Source: Pseudomonadota bacterium
GTDB taxonomy: Bacteria; Bdellovibrionota_B; Oligoflexia; Oligoflexales; CAIYRB01
Assembly: GCA_026390445.1 (NCBI GenBank)
Contig: JAPLFX010000028.1
Coordinates: forward strand, 1-53,811
Reading direction: 5' to 3'
Length of the DNA stretch: 53,811 bases
Part shown: in pieces, positions 16,760 through 26,306 of the stretch
Layout: every line of letters begins with the position of its first letter
Position numbering within the stretch: position 1 is the stretch's first letter
Position numbers and translations under genes: made by a program
Notes under the pieces: model-generated
What the model saw: only the letters and a program-made list of their open reading frames with translations
What the model was told of the DNA's origin: nothing
Database searches by the model: none

Positions 16760-17329
16760 ATGAAAAAATCTATCCCGTATAGCCTCATCGCCGTCGCCTG
16801 CGTGGTTTTAGCTGGCTGCGATCGCTGCTCTAAAAAAGACGAGCCGGCCGCAACTACGGCAGCCATCGACCAACCGACCGCGACCGATCCGGCAGCAGCC
16901 ACGCAACCGGTCGCCGCTGATCCTGCGCCAGCTCCTGCAGCGGAGACTCCAGCGAGCGACACGCCGACCGAGAAGGCTGCCGACAGCAAAGAAGATGTGA
17001 GCGATGGCAAGCTTAAAATCACCGACGTAAAGATCGGTAAAGGCGCCGTCGCCAAGGAAGGCAAGAAAGTCTCGGTATTTTACACGGGCACGTTGACCAA
17101 TGGCACCAAGTTTGACAGCACCAAGGACCGTAACACGCCGTTCAGTTTTGTGCTTGGTTCCGGTATGGTGATCGCCGGTTGGGACCAGGGCGTTAAGGGC
17201 ATGAAAGAAGGCGGCACCCGCAAGCTGGTCATCCCTGCCAGTTTGGCTTATGGCAGCCGCTCAGTCGGTGGAGTCATACCGCCAAATTCAACGCTGCTGT
17301 TCGAGATCGAGCTACTGAAAGTGGAATAA
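16760..17329 (+). CDS. FKBP-type peptidyl-prolyl isomerase, lipoprotein
   Basis: A 189-residue lipoprotein. The signal peptide ends in the lipobox LAGC (Cys20). An Ala/Thr/Pro-rich linker follows (about 27-75), then a single FKBP domain (about 80-189). Domain residues include VFYTGTL, FDSTKDRNTPFSFVLG, VIAGWDQGVKGMKEGG and IPASLAYG, which form the usual proline-binding pocket. It should assist folding of envelope proteins, anchored to a membrane by the lipid and held off it by the linker. Two hairpins follow the stop codon, the second a strong terminator. Confidence 0.94.
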   Translation: MKKSIPYSLIAVACVVLAGCDRCSKKDEPAATTAAIDQPTATDPAAATQPVAADPAPAPAAETPASDTPTEKAADSKEDVSDGKLKITDVKIGKGAVAKEGKKVSVFYTGTLTNGTKFDSTKDRNTPFSFVLGSGMVIAGWDQGVKGMKEGGTRKLVIPASLAYGSRSVGGVIPPNSTLLFEIELLKVE

Positions 17330-17332
17330 ACA

Positions 17333-17347
17333 ACGACCTTGGGTCGT
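17333..17347 (+). other. Small perfect hairpin after the FKBP gene
   Basis: ACGACC-TTG-GGTCGT forms a 6-base-pair stem with a 3-base loop, 3 bases after the FKBP stop codon. No T-tract follows. It stands 15 bases before a second, stronger hairpin and may protect the 3' end of the transcript or take part in alaS leader folding. Confidence 0.45.
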
Positions 17348-17362
17348 ACTCATCAGCCAAGC

Positions 17363-17392
17363 ATGGCCCGGTACGTCCGGGCCATATTTTTT
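17363..17392 (+). terminator. Rho-independent terminator between the FKBP gene and alaS
   Basis: ATGGCCCGG (17363-17371), loop TACGT and CCGGGCCAT (17377-17385) make a perfect 9-base-pair stem, followed by ATTTTTT. It works in the plus direction only. It ends just 15 bases before the alaS ATG, leaving no room for a promoter in between. Confidence 0.88.
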
Positions 17393-17407
17393 AGGATTCG
17401 AGTGTAT

Positions 17408-20077
17408 ATGACCAAGCAAATCAACAAATGGGGCGTGCCCACCCTCTCAGGCAAAGAAGTCCGCCAGTCCTTTATCGACTTCTTCATGCAGCGCGGCCAT
17501 ACTTTCGTCCCATCTTCGCCGGTCGTACCGCATGACGATCCAACCCTCTTGTTCATCAACTCAGGAATGAACCAGTTTAAGTCGATCTTTCTCGGTGACA
17601 ACCGCCTCGGCCTAAAACGCGCGGTTAATTCGCAAAAATGTCTGCGTGTATCGGGCAAACATAACGACCTAGACGAAGTGGGACGCGACACCTATCACCA
17701 TACTTTTTTTGAAATGCTCGGCAATTGGTCGTTTGGTGACTATTATAAAAAAGAGGCCATCCGCTGGTCTTGGGAGCTGCTCACTGAGGTCTGGAAGTTC
17801 CCAAAAGAGCGTCTCTTTGCCACCATCTATACCGACGATGACGAAGCTGCCGAAATCTGGCGCACTCAGACCGATATCGCTCCGGAGCGGATCATGCGCT
17901 TTGGGGCCAAATCCAATTTTTGGGAAATGGGCGAGGTCGGTCCATGCGGTCCCTGTACCGAGATTCATTTCGATATGGGTGATTTAAGCACACAAGCGGC
18001 GACGTTCGCCCACCCTGAACAGGGCGTCAATGGCACCAACGCTCGGTATATTGAAATCTGGAACAATGTCTTCATGCAGTATGAACGGCTCGCAAACGGG
18101 GACCTTAAGCCTCTGGTCGCCAAGCATGTCGACACTGGAATGGGCTTTGAACGCGTGCTGTCAATCGTCCAAGGGTCGGGCTCAAACTACGAAACGGATG
18201 TATTTCGCCCGCTGATCGATAAAATCGCAGAACTCACCAACGTGCCCTATGATCAGGGTGTCAAAGGCACTCCACATCGGGTGATCGCTGATCACTTACG
18301 GGCCCTAGCGTTTGCCATTGCCGACGGCGCAACTCCAGGCAATGAAGGTCGAGGCTACGTACTACGTCGCATCCTCCGCCGCGCCAGCCGCTTTTCCCAA
18401 GAGCTCAACCAAAAGGAGCCCTTCATCTACCGCTTGCTACCAACCTTGGTCACCGTGATGGGGCACGCCTTTCCAGAAATCGCTCAGCGTGAACACTACA
18501 TCACCCAAGTCATCGCCGCTGAAGAGGAGCGCTTTATGCGGACCTTACGCGACGGCTTGTCCAGGTTTGCCAAGCTCGCTGCGGAAGCAAAAAACAAAGG
18601 AGCCCAGCTGATCGCCGGGGGCGACGCCTTTTTACTATATGATACCTACGGCTTTCCGATCGATTTGACCGGTGTGTTGGCCGAAGAACAAGGCCTAAAC
18701 ATCGACCATGCGGGCTTTAAGGCGGCCATGGAAGAACAAAGGGATCGCGCACGTGGCGCCGCTAAATTCGACGCTAGTCTGGCTAACGACGAGGGCTGGG
18801 TGGTGTTTCACCCCGCGAAAGACACCGCGTTTGTCGGGTATGACATCCTAACAGCCGACACCGAGGTCACTCGCTACCGTGAAGTCGGCGACGACGTCCT
18901 GATCTGTCTAAAGCAGAGCCCCTTTTTCGCCGAGTCGGGCGGTCAAGTTGGAGATATCGGCCATCTGATCGGCGACGGTCTGGAGCTCCGTGTCGTCGAC
19001 ACCTTCAAAATCCTCGACATGCAAGTCCATAAATGCGCCCTTGTCCACGGACTTTTAGCAAAAAGCGGCGGTATAAAGCTGAGGGCACAGGTTGATAGCG
19101 AAGCCCGTACGGCCGCAGTGCGCAATCACTCGGCTACCCATCTACTGCATGCTGCACTGCGTCAAGTGCTTGGCCCGCACGTGCAGCAACAAGGTTCCCG
19201 TGTCGCTCCAGAAGGCCTGCGCTTTGACTTCACTCACCCAAAGAGCCTAAGCGTCGAGGACCTCGCCAAGGTGGAAACCCTGGTGAACGCACAGATCCTT
19301 GCCAATCACCAAATTACCACGGCCGAAAAGGCCTTGGCCGAGGCTAAAAGTGAGGGCGCTGCGGCCCTCTTCGGCGAAAAATATGGCGACCGAGTTCGCA
19401 CCATCAAGATGGGCGCCTTCAGCTACGAACTCTGTGGCGGCACCCATGCACAAGCAACCGGGCAGATCGGTTTGTTCCGTCTGACCAGCGAAGTGTCCGT
19501 TGCGGCCGGGATTCGGCGCATCGAAGCTGTCACCGGGCTCTACGCCTTAGAGCTAGTCCGGACCCAGGCAAATATTCTTAGCGCTGTCGCCAGGTCCCTA
19601 AAGGCTCGGCCTGAGGAGGCCGAAGCAAAGGTGCTAGAGCTTTCAGAGCGGCTCAAGGACTACGACAAAGAACTTCGCGGTCTCAAGCTGGATCAGCTCA
19701 ATAATCGTATCGATACCTTGCTAGAACAAGCACAGTCGACCTCCGGCGGGGTGCGACAGATCGTACTCAAACTCGATGCCGCTGTGTTCCCACGCTCGAC
19801 TCACCAGCAACTCCTGGACAGCATTGCCAGCAAACTGAACAATGGGGTCGCCTTTTTTACCCAGGTTGAGGCTGGCACCCTGTCGCTGATGGCAGCGGTC
19901 GGTAGCGAAGCTCGAAACCGCGTCAAAGCCGGCGATGTCATCAAAGAACTAAGCATCGTCGCTGATGGCAAAGGTGGCGGACGCCCCGACAAGGCGCAGG
20001 CGGGGTCTAAGTTTCCAGAGAAGGAGCCATTGGTGTTGGCTGCAGCGCAAAAGCTTTTTGCAAGGCTGCTTGGGTAA
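17408..20077 (+). CDS. alaS: Alanyl-tRNA synthetase
   Basis: An 889-residue class II synthetase that charges tRNA-Ala. The N-terminal catalytic core has FINSGMNQFKSIFLGD, KCLRVSGKHNDLDEVG and HHTFFEMLGNWSFGDY. The editing domain has the zinc-binding HSATHLLH and CGGTHA motifs. The C-Ala domain ends with the glycine-rich DGKGGGRPDKAQAG. The frame is open to 17339, but that extension runs through a terminator hairpin; the ATG at 17408 is the family start and has an AGGA site. Transcription must come through, or from upstream of, the hairpin at 17363. Confidence 0.97.
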   Translation: MTKQINKWGVPTLSGKEVRQSFIDFFMQRGHTFVPSSPVVPHDDPTLLFINSGMNQFKSIFLGDNRLGLKRAVNSQKCLRVSGKHNDLDEVGRDTYHHTFFEMLGNWSFGDYYKKEAIRWSWELLTEVWKFPKERLFATIYTDDDEAAEIWRTQTDIAPERIMRFGAKSNFWEMGEVGPCGPCTEIHFDMGDLSTQAATFAHPEQGVNGTNARYIEIWNNVFMQYERLANGDLKPLVAKHVDTGMGFERVLSIVQGSGSNYETDVFRPLIDKIAELTNVPYDQGVKGTPHRVIADHLRALAFAIADGATPGNEGRGYVLRRILRRASRFSQELNQKEPFIYRLLPTLVTVMGHAFPEIAQREHYITQVIAAEEERFMRTLRDGLSRFAKLAAEAKNKGAQLIAGGDAFLLYDTYGFPIDLTGVLAEEQGLNIDHAGFKAAMEEQRDRARGAAKFDASLANDEGWVVFHPAKDTAFVGYDILTADTEVTRYREVGDDVLICLKQSPFFAESGGQVGDIGHLIGDGLELRVVDTFKILDMQVHKCALVHGLLAKSGGIKLRAQVDSEARTAAVRNHSATHLLHAALRQVLGPHVQQQGSRVAPEGLRFDFTHPKSLSVEDLAKVETLVNAQILANHQITTAEKALAEAKSEGAAALFGEKYGDRVRTIKMGAFSYELCGGTHAQATGQIGLFRLTSEVSVAAGIRRIEAVTGLYALELVRTQANILSAVARSLKARPEEAEAKVLELSERLKDYDKELRGLKLDQLNNRIDTLLEQAQSTSGGVRQIVLKLDAAVFPRSTHQQLLDSIASKLNNGVAFFTQVEAGTLSLMAAVGSEARNRVKAGDVIKELSIVADGKGGGRPDKAQAGSKFPEKEPLVLAAAQKLFARLLG

Positions 20078-20129
20078 TTAGACATTTCTGACGGTCCAGC
20101 AAACTATCTATCCAGCAGCTAAATGCTCC

Positions 20130-21149
20130 TCAGTTGCCAGGGGCACTCATTGGTCCGGGCGTCGAGGGGCTCGGCACATTAGATGTTCCAGGCATCGACG
20201 AACTCGTCGGCACAGTTTCTGAAGGGGGCGGCGTACTAGCGCCATTCGCTGAGCCGGTCGGCTTTGAGCTGCCGCTTGGGGCGGACGATTCAGGAACAGC
20301 AGTGGGCTTGGGCGTCGTACTGGCTGAAGTTGTCTTTGCAGAAGTGGTATTGCCGCCGGCCGGAGCACGAAACGAAGGGGCATCAGACTGGACTGAAGTT
20401 AGTACCTCGGCGCTTTCTGGGAGCGAGGCAGTTCCACCTACGATCAACGTCGCTGCCTTGACACCCTTGATCAGTAGTACCTGAATGGCGCTGTCCAATT
20501 TACTAAGAATTCTATCGAACAGGGACACATTTGGTGTGGCAGGAAACCTAGGCGAACCATCTGTATTAAAAACCAGACCGCTATCTTGAATGTCTTGGTT
20601 CACCGAAAAACCGTGCTCGGCATCGACCTGAGTGATCGTTGGGATCGAACGGGCAAAAGCAATCGGTTTGCGGTCGGTTCCATTGAGGACCATGGCAATA
20701 GCGCACGGTAATTGTTCGGTGTTAGCCTGAACCTTAAACTGCAGCTTACTGCTCCTAGGCAAGGGTGCCGCGCTAGCTTTCTGTGCACCTCCGTTCGAAC
20801 AGCGGAGACTCGTGCCAACACTGAGTCCTGAGATATCGGTGATAGCGACAGAACCCGTGGATTTACGATACAGGCCACAGCCAAACTCGATGGGTTTGCC
20901 TGCTTTCGACGCGGCGGCAACCTCTGCCTCGGTACCAATATATGCACAGGTCAGGAAGGAACCAGACACCTGCTGCGGCGCATTGGCCTTAGACTTCTCG
21001 CTATCTGCATCGGAGGACTGTCCCTTTGAATCGCCCCCACCCTGAATACCAACTGTGGCTTCGACACCGCTCATACTGCTCCCACTGCAGCCAATCTGGG
21101 CTAATGTGGTGACCAACAGCAGAGGCGTGGCCTTGTACAGAAGCGTCAT
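20130..21149 (-). CDS. Lipoprotein of unknown function with Ser/Thr/Pro-rich tail
   Basis: A 339-residue exported protein. The signal peptide ends at Cys21 (LAQIGC), a probable lipobox. Residues about 60-245 form a folded part with several cysteines (for example FLTCAYIG, EFGCGLYRK, LRCSNGG, PCAIAM). The last 85 or so residues are Ser, Thr, Pro, Gly and Ala, a disordered, possibly wall-spanning or glycosylated tail. The start has a GCGAGGT ribosome site. It is the last of three minus-strand genes for exported proteins between alaS and valS. Family unknown; a surface or periplasmic role is likely from the signal only. Confidence 0.75.
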   Translation of the reverse strand: MTLLYKATPLLLVTTLAQIGCSGSSMSGVEATVGIQGGGDSKGQSSDADSEKSKANAPQQVSGSFLTCAYIGTEAEVAAASKAGKPIEFGCGLYRKSTGSVAITDISGLSVGTSLRCSNGGAQKASAAPLPRSSKLQFKVQANTEQLPCAIAMVLNGTDRKPIAFARSIPTITQVDAEHGFSVNQDIQDSGLVFNTDGSPRFPATPNVSLFDRILSKLDSAIQVLLIKGVKAATLIVGGTASLPESAEVLTSVQSDAPSFRAPAGGNTTSAKTTSASTTPKPTAVPESSAPSGSSKPTGSANGASTPPPSETVPTSSSMPGTSNVPSPSTPGPMSAPGN

Positions 21150-21347
21150 AAACGGGACCTCGCTAAAGACTTAAGCCAGTCGACAATAGTGCGGCGTTTT
21201 TAATTATCGGCATATCCACGGCAGATCTTTAGCTGTTCGCATGTCTTGCAAATAATCGCAATCTTTACAGATCTTTGTGCTGAGCACTCACAAGGTATTA
21301 CAAACTCACATGGGAGCCAGCCGCTTATTTTAGGCATTTCGATCCCC

Positions 21348-21381
21348 AAAAAAGGAAACCGCTCACGGGAGCGGCCTTTTT
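21348..21381 (-). terminator. Rho-independent terminator after the matrixin gene
   Basis: On the minus strand GCCGCTC-CCGT-GAGCGG is followed by TTTCCTTTTTT. The core stem is six G+C-rich base pairs (21359-21374 on the plus strand), flanked by complementary A and T runs, so it could also act in the other direction. It lies about 50 bases after the matrixin stop codon. Confidence 0.75.
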
Positions 21382-21427
21382 GTACAAATAATTACGGCGA
21401 CGGACACCAGATTGGATCATTGCCGGA

Positions 21428-22339
21428 CTACTTCGCGACCGTGCTTTTGTTAGGGGATTCCAAACTGGCGGTAGGCGGGCTCGACGGGGCTTCATGCACC
21501 ATTTTTTCAATCAGCGCCTGTGTGGCTACGACATTACAAGCGCTACCCCCACAGCCGTAGATCCGCTGGATTCGCTTTATGTCTCCCGATGAAAGTGCGC
21601 GCGTCGTCAAGCCCTGACCGATGTAAAGCGACGCTACCATGATGGAATGCGCATCGATGCTAGGATCAACGTGAATTAAACCGAGAAAATGCCCCAGTTC
21701 ATGGGTCGCAACGGTCTGAAGATCGACGACCTCGCGGGTGCCCTGCGGCTTGATCACCAAAGCATCGCCAAAAATGTAGTACTGATCGTTGTAGCGAATA
21801 TCTGCTGTTAGGATTTTACTGACGTCTGAAGGATCGTTATCCCAGATCGTTGTTGCAAGAACCACCGTCGGTTTGCCGGTCTTTAGCCAATCGTTGTCGA
21901 TATAGAGTCCGTTTTTACTGTCGTCGAGTGAGCTATAAAGGTCCTTAAAGGAATCTCCGGTGATCCCTTGGTGCACGCCGTCATAGGCGAACAACACCTT
22001 TCCAGTAGCGACCTCCCAGGTGTGCATGGCCGCCTGGATCTGCGTTACTTGGGCCGCCGGCATGGTCGAGTCAACACGGTAATGAATGGGCAATGAATCC
22101 CAACCACCAGGTGCATGCAAACCGAAGTTCGGCGATTTTGGATCTGCGTTGCCATCCGGGCCGGACGCCATCAAAGCACCACCCGCGGCTGGAGCCGTGG
22201 ATTGGGTGGCGGATGGCCTAGGCCCACTGTCCCCGTGGAGAGAGACCTGGTAAAGCTGCGATCCGCAGGCGACAAATGTGACAAACAACGTCATGACCAC
22301 CGCTAATAAGGACGTATACCGAAACCCCAAGTGCTGCAT
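21428..22339 (-). CDS. Matrixin-like zinc metalloprotease, probable lipoprotein
   Basis: A 303-residue exported protease. The signal peptide ends at Cys25 (TFVAC). The catalytic zinc site is complete: HELGHFLGLIH (213-223), followed by the Met-turn at about Met234 (HSIMVAS). The upstream part (IHYRVDSTMP, then ADIRYND) fits the matrixin/M10 fold. There is no visible cysteine-switch propeptide. The C-terminus has YGCGGSACNVV and a short tail. The start at 22339 follows a good GGGAGGGA ribosome site; an upstream extension to 22429 has none. It should cut proteins outside the cell or in the periplasm. A terminator follows at 21348. Confidence 0.92.
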   Translation of the reverse strand: MQHLGFRYTSLLAVVMTLFVTFVACGSQLYQVSLHGDSGPRPSATQSTAPAAGGALMASGPDGNADPKSPNFGLHAPGGWDSLPIHYRVDSTMPAAQVTQIQAAMHTWEVATGKVLFAYDGVHQGITGDSFKDLYSSLDDSKNGLYIDNDWLKTGKPTVVLATTIWDNDPSDVSKILTADIRYNDQYYIFGDALVIKPQGTREVVDLQTVATHELGHFLGLIHVDPSIDAHSIMVASLYIGQGLTTRALSSGDIKRIQRIYGCGGSACNVVATQALIEKMVHEAPSSPPTASLESPNKSTVAK

Positions 22340-22542
22340 GAACGATCCCTCCCATCCGTCGGACCACCCGGCTCGAACTTCCAAACATGCCTCACTATCG
22401 ACACATTTTGCGCAGCGCTTGAGCATCACGACAATATATTTGATAATGGTAATCTATTTGAGTGGTTGCACAGAAGAAATCGGGTCGTTAAAAGGCCGGT
22501 TCACCCCCTGTCGCAAAACGGCATGAGGCTGCGGCCAGGACC

Positions 22543-23307
22543 CTACCGCACGCAGCTGTCGCCTTGTGGCCGAACAGTCGTAACTTTCACATCGGAAAGT
22601 ACATTGACCCCGACTCCAGCGGTCGTGTCGTTTTGCGTCGACAGGACGTTCACATCCACCTTGGAGTCTGCCAACCGCGCATTGCAATGTAGGTTAACGC
22701 CCAGCTTAGTGATCACGTTGACGTTTACTCGTATACAGTAGTAGCCATTTTTGTTTAGTAGATTGTACGTTGGTGAGCCAAGAACGTTGACACCAGCGTC
22801 GACCAGAATCAATTCAGGAAAGGGCGTGTTCTCGGTGTCATTAATGGCAGCGCCGCTGCTCAAAACTGAGACAGATGCATAGATCTCTTTGAAGTGCTCC
22901 ACTTTAGCGGTACCGAGAAAGGGATTGTTTGGCCACGCGGCGAGGCAACGGTGCAATGCATCCAAGTCGGTGGGTTTAGCGCCAGGAATCGTTGGCATAG
23001 TGCCTGGGTTATCGCCCGGCGTCGCTGCCGGCGGGGTGGCGGTAGGACTAGTTGGTTTCGCTTCAGAAGGGGGGGTAACCACTACATCTCCTGAACCGCC
23101 TGTGCCCGACCCATTAGTTGGTGGAAGCGGGGGGAGCTCCGACTCAGGATTTGGTGCGGTGCTGTCGCTAGAGGACGATGCGTTCTTGTCTGTAGCAAAT
23201 AGGCCTTTGGATTTGGCGCCAAAAGCTGGGCCCTGGCCGCAGGCAGTGAGCACTAACAACGAGGCAAGAGAGACACCGAAGGGCTGGACTTTAAATCCTG
23301 AACGCAT
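22543..23307 (-). CDS. Lipoprotein with repeated V-N-V motifs, function unknown
   Basis: A 254-residue exported protein. The signal peptide ends in LTAC (Cys23), a lipobox. A Pro/Ser/Thr/Gly-rich linker spans about 40-115. The C-terminal domain repeats a Val-Asn-Val pattern: AGVNVLGS, IRVNVNVI, LGVNLHC, VDVNVLST and VGVNVLSD. Such alternating strands suggest a stacked beta structure. The ribosome site is GAGGAG. It is first of three minus-strand exported-protein genes. I do not recognise the family. Confidence 0.76.
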   Translation of the reverse strand: MRSGFKVQPFGVSLASLLVLTACGQGPAFGAKSKGLFATDKNASSSSDSTAPNPESELPPLPPTNGSGTGGSGDVVVTPPSEAKPTSPTATPPAATPGDNPGTMPTIPGAKPTDLDALHRCLAAWPNNPFLGTAKVEHFKEIYASVSVLSSGAAINDTENTPFPELILVDAGVNVLGSPTYNLLNKNGYYCIRVNVNVITKLGVNLHCNARLADSKVDVNVLSTQNDTTAGVGVNVLSDVKVTTVRPQGDSCVR

Positions 23308-23584
23308 GAGTTGCTCCTCTATGAGTAAAAGTAAGGCTGAGATGATCGGTCCACCAGGCGGCTATGCCGGGGTTACAAATGCACCAACGACCGTCTCGTC
23401 CAACACCAGGCAAATCTTTAGCGCCGCGGTGAACCCTATTAAATCATTAGGCAAAGACCGGTCATTTGACACTCATTCAAGGATCTCGGGAAGGGTGCGA
23501 GGTTGATTTGCCCTGGTCCACTCAGCTGCGCTATAAGCGAGGCTAGTGTCCACGGTGCCACAGCCCAAGAAGGATAACCTGCTG

Positions 23585-26239
23585 ATGACCGAGCCTTTAG
23601 CATCAAGCTACGACCCTAAACTGTACGAATCTAAGCTCTATGACTTTTGGCTCCAGCATCGCCTCTTTCATGCCGAGCAAGACCCATCGCGTCAGCCTTA
23701 CACGATCTTGATGCCACCGCCAAACGTCACCAGTTTCCTGCATATGGGCCACGGCACCGGCTATACCATGCAGGACATGCTGGTGCGCTGGAAACGCATG
23801 CAGGGGTTCAATGCTATGTGGCTGCCGGGTACCGATCACGCCGGAATTGCCACGCAGATGATGGTCGAAAAATCCTTAGCCGAGGCTGGAGAAAGCCGCC
23901 AGAGCCTTGGTCGCGAGCGCTTCAACGGCAAACTTTGGGAGTGGAAGGACAAATATGGCGGAATGATCTTAGAGCAGTTTCGCAGCATGGGGTTTTCGTG
24001 CGACTGGGACCGCTTATCCTTCACCCTAGACCCGCAGCTGTCGCTCGCCGTGCGCCGCATCTTCGTCGATCTTTTCGAAGCCGGCTTAATTTACCGTGGC
24101 GAGCGCTTAGTCAATTGGGATCCTGTCTTGAAAACTGCTCTGTCCGACGATGAGCTGGAAAGCAAGGAAATCCACGGCAGCCTTTGGCACTTTAAATATC
24201 CCGTGGAAGGGACTGATGGCTTTATTACCGTAGCGACCACTAGGCCAGAGACGATGTTTGGCGACACGGCGGTCGCAGTGCATCCTGACGACGAGCGCTA
24301 CCAAGCACTTCTCGGCAGACAAGTTCGCTTGCCGCTGGTCGGCCGTCTCATTCCAATCGTGGCCGACTCGTACGTAAAGAGCGAGTTTGGTACCGGAGCT
24401 GTCAAGATCACCCCGGCGCATGATCCTAACGACTTTGAGTTGGGTAAGCGCCACAATCTTGCCAACATCGACATCATGACCGACGCCGGGGCGATGAATG
24501 ACCTAGTGCCAGAAAAATTTCGCGGTCTAGATCGGTTTGTCGCCCGCAAAGAGGTGGTGCGCGCCATGCGCGAGCTCGGCCTTCTCGACAAGGAAGAGGC
24601 CTATAAAACGACTGTTCCAACCTCTGAACGCAGCAAGGAAATCATCGAGCCAAGACTATCAAAGCAGTGGTACGTCAGCATGAAGTCGCTTGCCGCCCCA
24701 GCAATTGCTGCGGCAAATGATGGAACTCTGCGCTTCCATCCAGACCTATGGAAAAAGACTTACTTGCACTGGCTGGAACATATCCAAGACTGGTGTATCT
24801 CGAGGCAATTGTGGTGGGGGCACCGAATCCCCGTATGGTATTGCGACCAATGCCACGAGCACACGACAGGCATGACCGATCCGAGCGTCTGCAAGCATTG
24901 CGGCAGTAGCGAGATCCACCAGGATGAAGACGTTTTGGACACCTGGTTTTCCAGTTGGCTCTGGCCCCTTTCGCCGTTCGGGTGGCCAGAAAAAAGCAAT
25001 GATCTTGACTACTTCTATCCTTCTAACGCTTTGGTCACGGCGCCAGAGATTATCTTTCTTTGGGTCGCCAGAATGGTAATGGTGGGACTGAAGGTCCGCG
25101 GCGAAGTGCCGTTTAAGGACGTCTTTTTGACGCCTACCGTCTGCGATAAACAAGGGCGAAAATTCTCCAAGACACTCGGCAACGGTATCGATCCGCTAGC
25201 AGTCATTGCGGAACATGGCACCGATGCCATGCGCTTCACCGCCGTACAGCTCGCGCCAATCGGTGGGCGCACGAGAATGGCGATCGAGGATTTCGAAGCT
25301 GGAGGACGCTTTGTCAATAAACTATGGAACGCCTCGCGTTTCTTGCTTGGCCACGTGCAGCCAGACCAGGCGATTAAACCTCTAAACCACGCTGAGCTGG
25401 ACCTCGCCAGTAAATGGCTGCTGACTGAGCTTAGCCTTGCTGCTGGCCGGGTCGATAAGGCCCTAAGTACTTACCGACTCAATGAGGCTGCCGATCAAAT
25501 CTACCACCTGATCTGGGGAGGCTTCTGTGACTGGGGTCTTGAAGCAGCAAAAAACACTTTAACTGGTACAGATCCCGCGGCTAAGCAGCGTGTCGTCAGT
25601 GTCTTGGTATATGTGCTCGATGGGATTTTGCGCCTTGCAAGTCCGGTGATGCCGTTCGTCACCGAAGAGATTTGGCAAAAGCTACCACATCACCCGGATT
25701 GGGACCGTCCTGTAAGCCTGACCATCGCGGCCTACCCGAAGGAAGAGACACTACCTCAATTTCCAGCCGAGGCCGAACAGTGGCGCAGCGTACAAGACCT
25801 TGTCGCCGCCGTACGCTCGGCGCGGAGCCAGGCAGGCGTGCCGCCTAAGACTCCGCTCAACACCTGGGTGCGAACGACCTCGGAGCTTGCCACGCTGTTT
25901 AACGGCGCCAGCGCGGATATCAAGCGCCTTGCGGTAATCGACCATTTCAATGCCGGGCCTGATTTGTCGCGTCCGGGCCAGTGCCTAGTCGCCATTGGAC
26001 GTGGTTACGAGGCATATATCCCTGCCGATGGTCTCATCGACATCGCTAAAGAACAAACTCGTCTAAGCACCGAGGTCGGTCGGATTGAGAAGATTTTAAA
26101 GGGGCTTGAAGCGAAGCTCGGCAGCGCCAGCTTTGCGTCGAGAGCACCAGCTGACGTGCTTGAGCAGACCAAACAGCAGCGGGACAATCTAAATATGCAG
26201 CTAGCTAGCCTTAGAGCAAACCTGGACGCCTTGACGTGA
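23585..26239 (+). CDS. valS: Valyl-tRNA synthetase
   Basis: An 884-residue class I synthetase that charges tRNA-Val. The HIGH-type motif is FLHMGHGTGY and the KMSKS-type motif is KFSKTLGNG. The editing domain has VATTRPETMFGDTAVAVHP. The C-terminus is a coiled coil (TRLSTEVGRIEKILKGLEAKL), typical of ValS. The start is uncertain: the ATG at 23585 has an AAGAAGGA site ten bases upstream and fits the family. A GTG at 23546, with GAGG before it, would add 13 residues. Confidence 0.96.
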   Translation: MTEPLASSYDPKLYESKLYDFWLQHRLFHAEQDPSRQPYTILMPPPNVTSFLHMGHGTGYTMQDMLVRWKRMQGFNAMWLPGTDHAGIATQMMVEKSLAEAGESRQSLGRERFNGKLWEWKDKYGGMILEQFRSMGFSCDWDRLSFTLDPQLSLAVRRIFVDLFEAGLIYRGERLVNWDPVLKTALSDDELESKEIHGSLWHFKYPVEGTDGFITVATTRPETMFGDTAVAVHPDDERYQALLGRQVRLPLVGRLIPIVADSYVKSEFGTGAVKITPAHDPNDFELGKRHNLANIDIMTDAGAMNDLVPEKFRGLDRFVARKEVVRAMRELGLLDKEEAYKTTVPTSERSKEIIEPRLSKQWYVSMKSLAAPAIAAANDGTLRFHPDLWKKTYLHWLEHIQDWCISRQLWWGHRIPVWYCDQCHEHTTGMTDPSVCKHCGSSEIHQDEDVLDTWFSSWLWPLSPFGWPEKSNDLDYFYPSNALVTAPEIIFLWVARMVMVGLKVRGEVPFKDVFLTPTVCDKQGRKFSKTLGNGIDPLAVIAEHGTDAMRFTAVQLAPIGGRTRMAIEDFEAGGRFVNKLWNASRFLLGHVQPDQAIKPLNHAELDLASKWLLTELSLAAGRVDKALSTYRLNEAADQIYHLIWGGFCDWGLEAAKNTLTGTDPAAKQRVVSVLVYVLDGILRLASPVMPFVTEEIWQKLPHHPDWDRPVSLTIAAYPKEETLPQFPAEAEQWRSVQDLVAAVRSARSQAGVPPKTPLNTWVRTTSELATLFNGASADIKRLAVIDHFNAGPDLSRPGQCLVAIGRGYEAYIPADGLIDIAKEQTRLSTEVGRIEKILKGLEAKLGSASFASRAPADVLEQTKQQRDNLNMQLASLRANLDALT

Positions 26240-26306
26240 CTTGATCTTAGCCAGGGCCAAGGAGAGTGCTCCAGCCCGCTTCGCACCAGCGGAGCCAACA
26301 TCTTAC

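Noticed and set aside
20134-20484. 116-codon open frame on the plus strand
   Set aside because: It is the complement of the Ser/Thr/Pro tail of the exported lipoprotein; no independent signal.
22889-23506. 205-codon open frame on the plus strand
   Set aside because: It lies opposite the V-N-V lipoprotein gene, which has a signal peptide and a ribosome site. The frame is Gly/Pro/Val-rich because it is the complement of a low-complexity Pro/Ser region.
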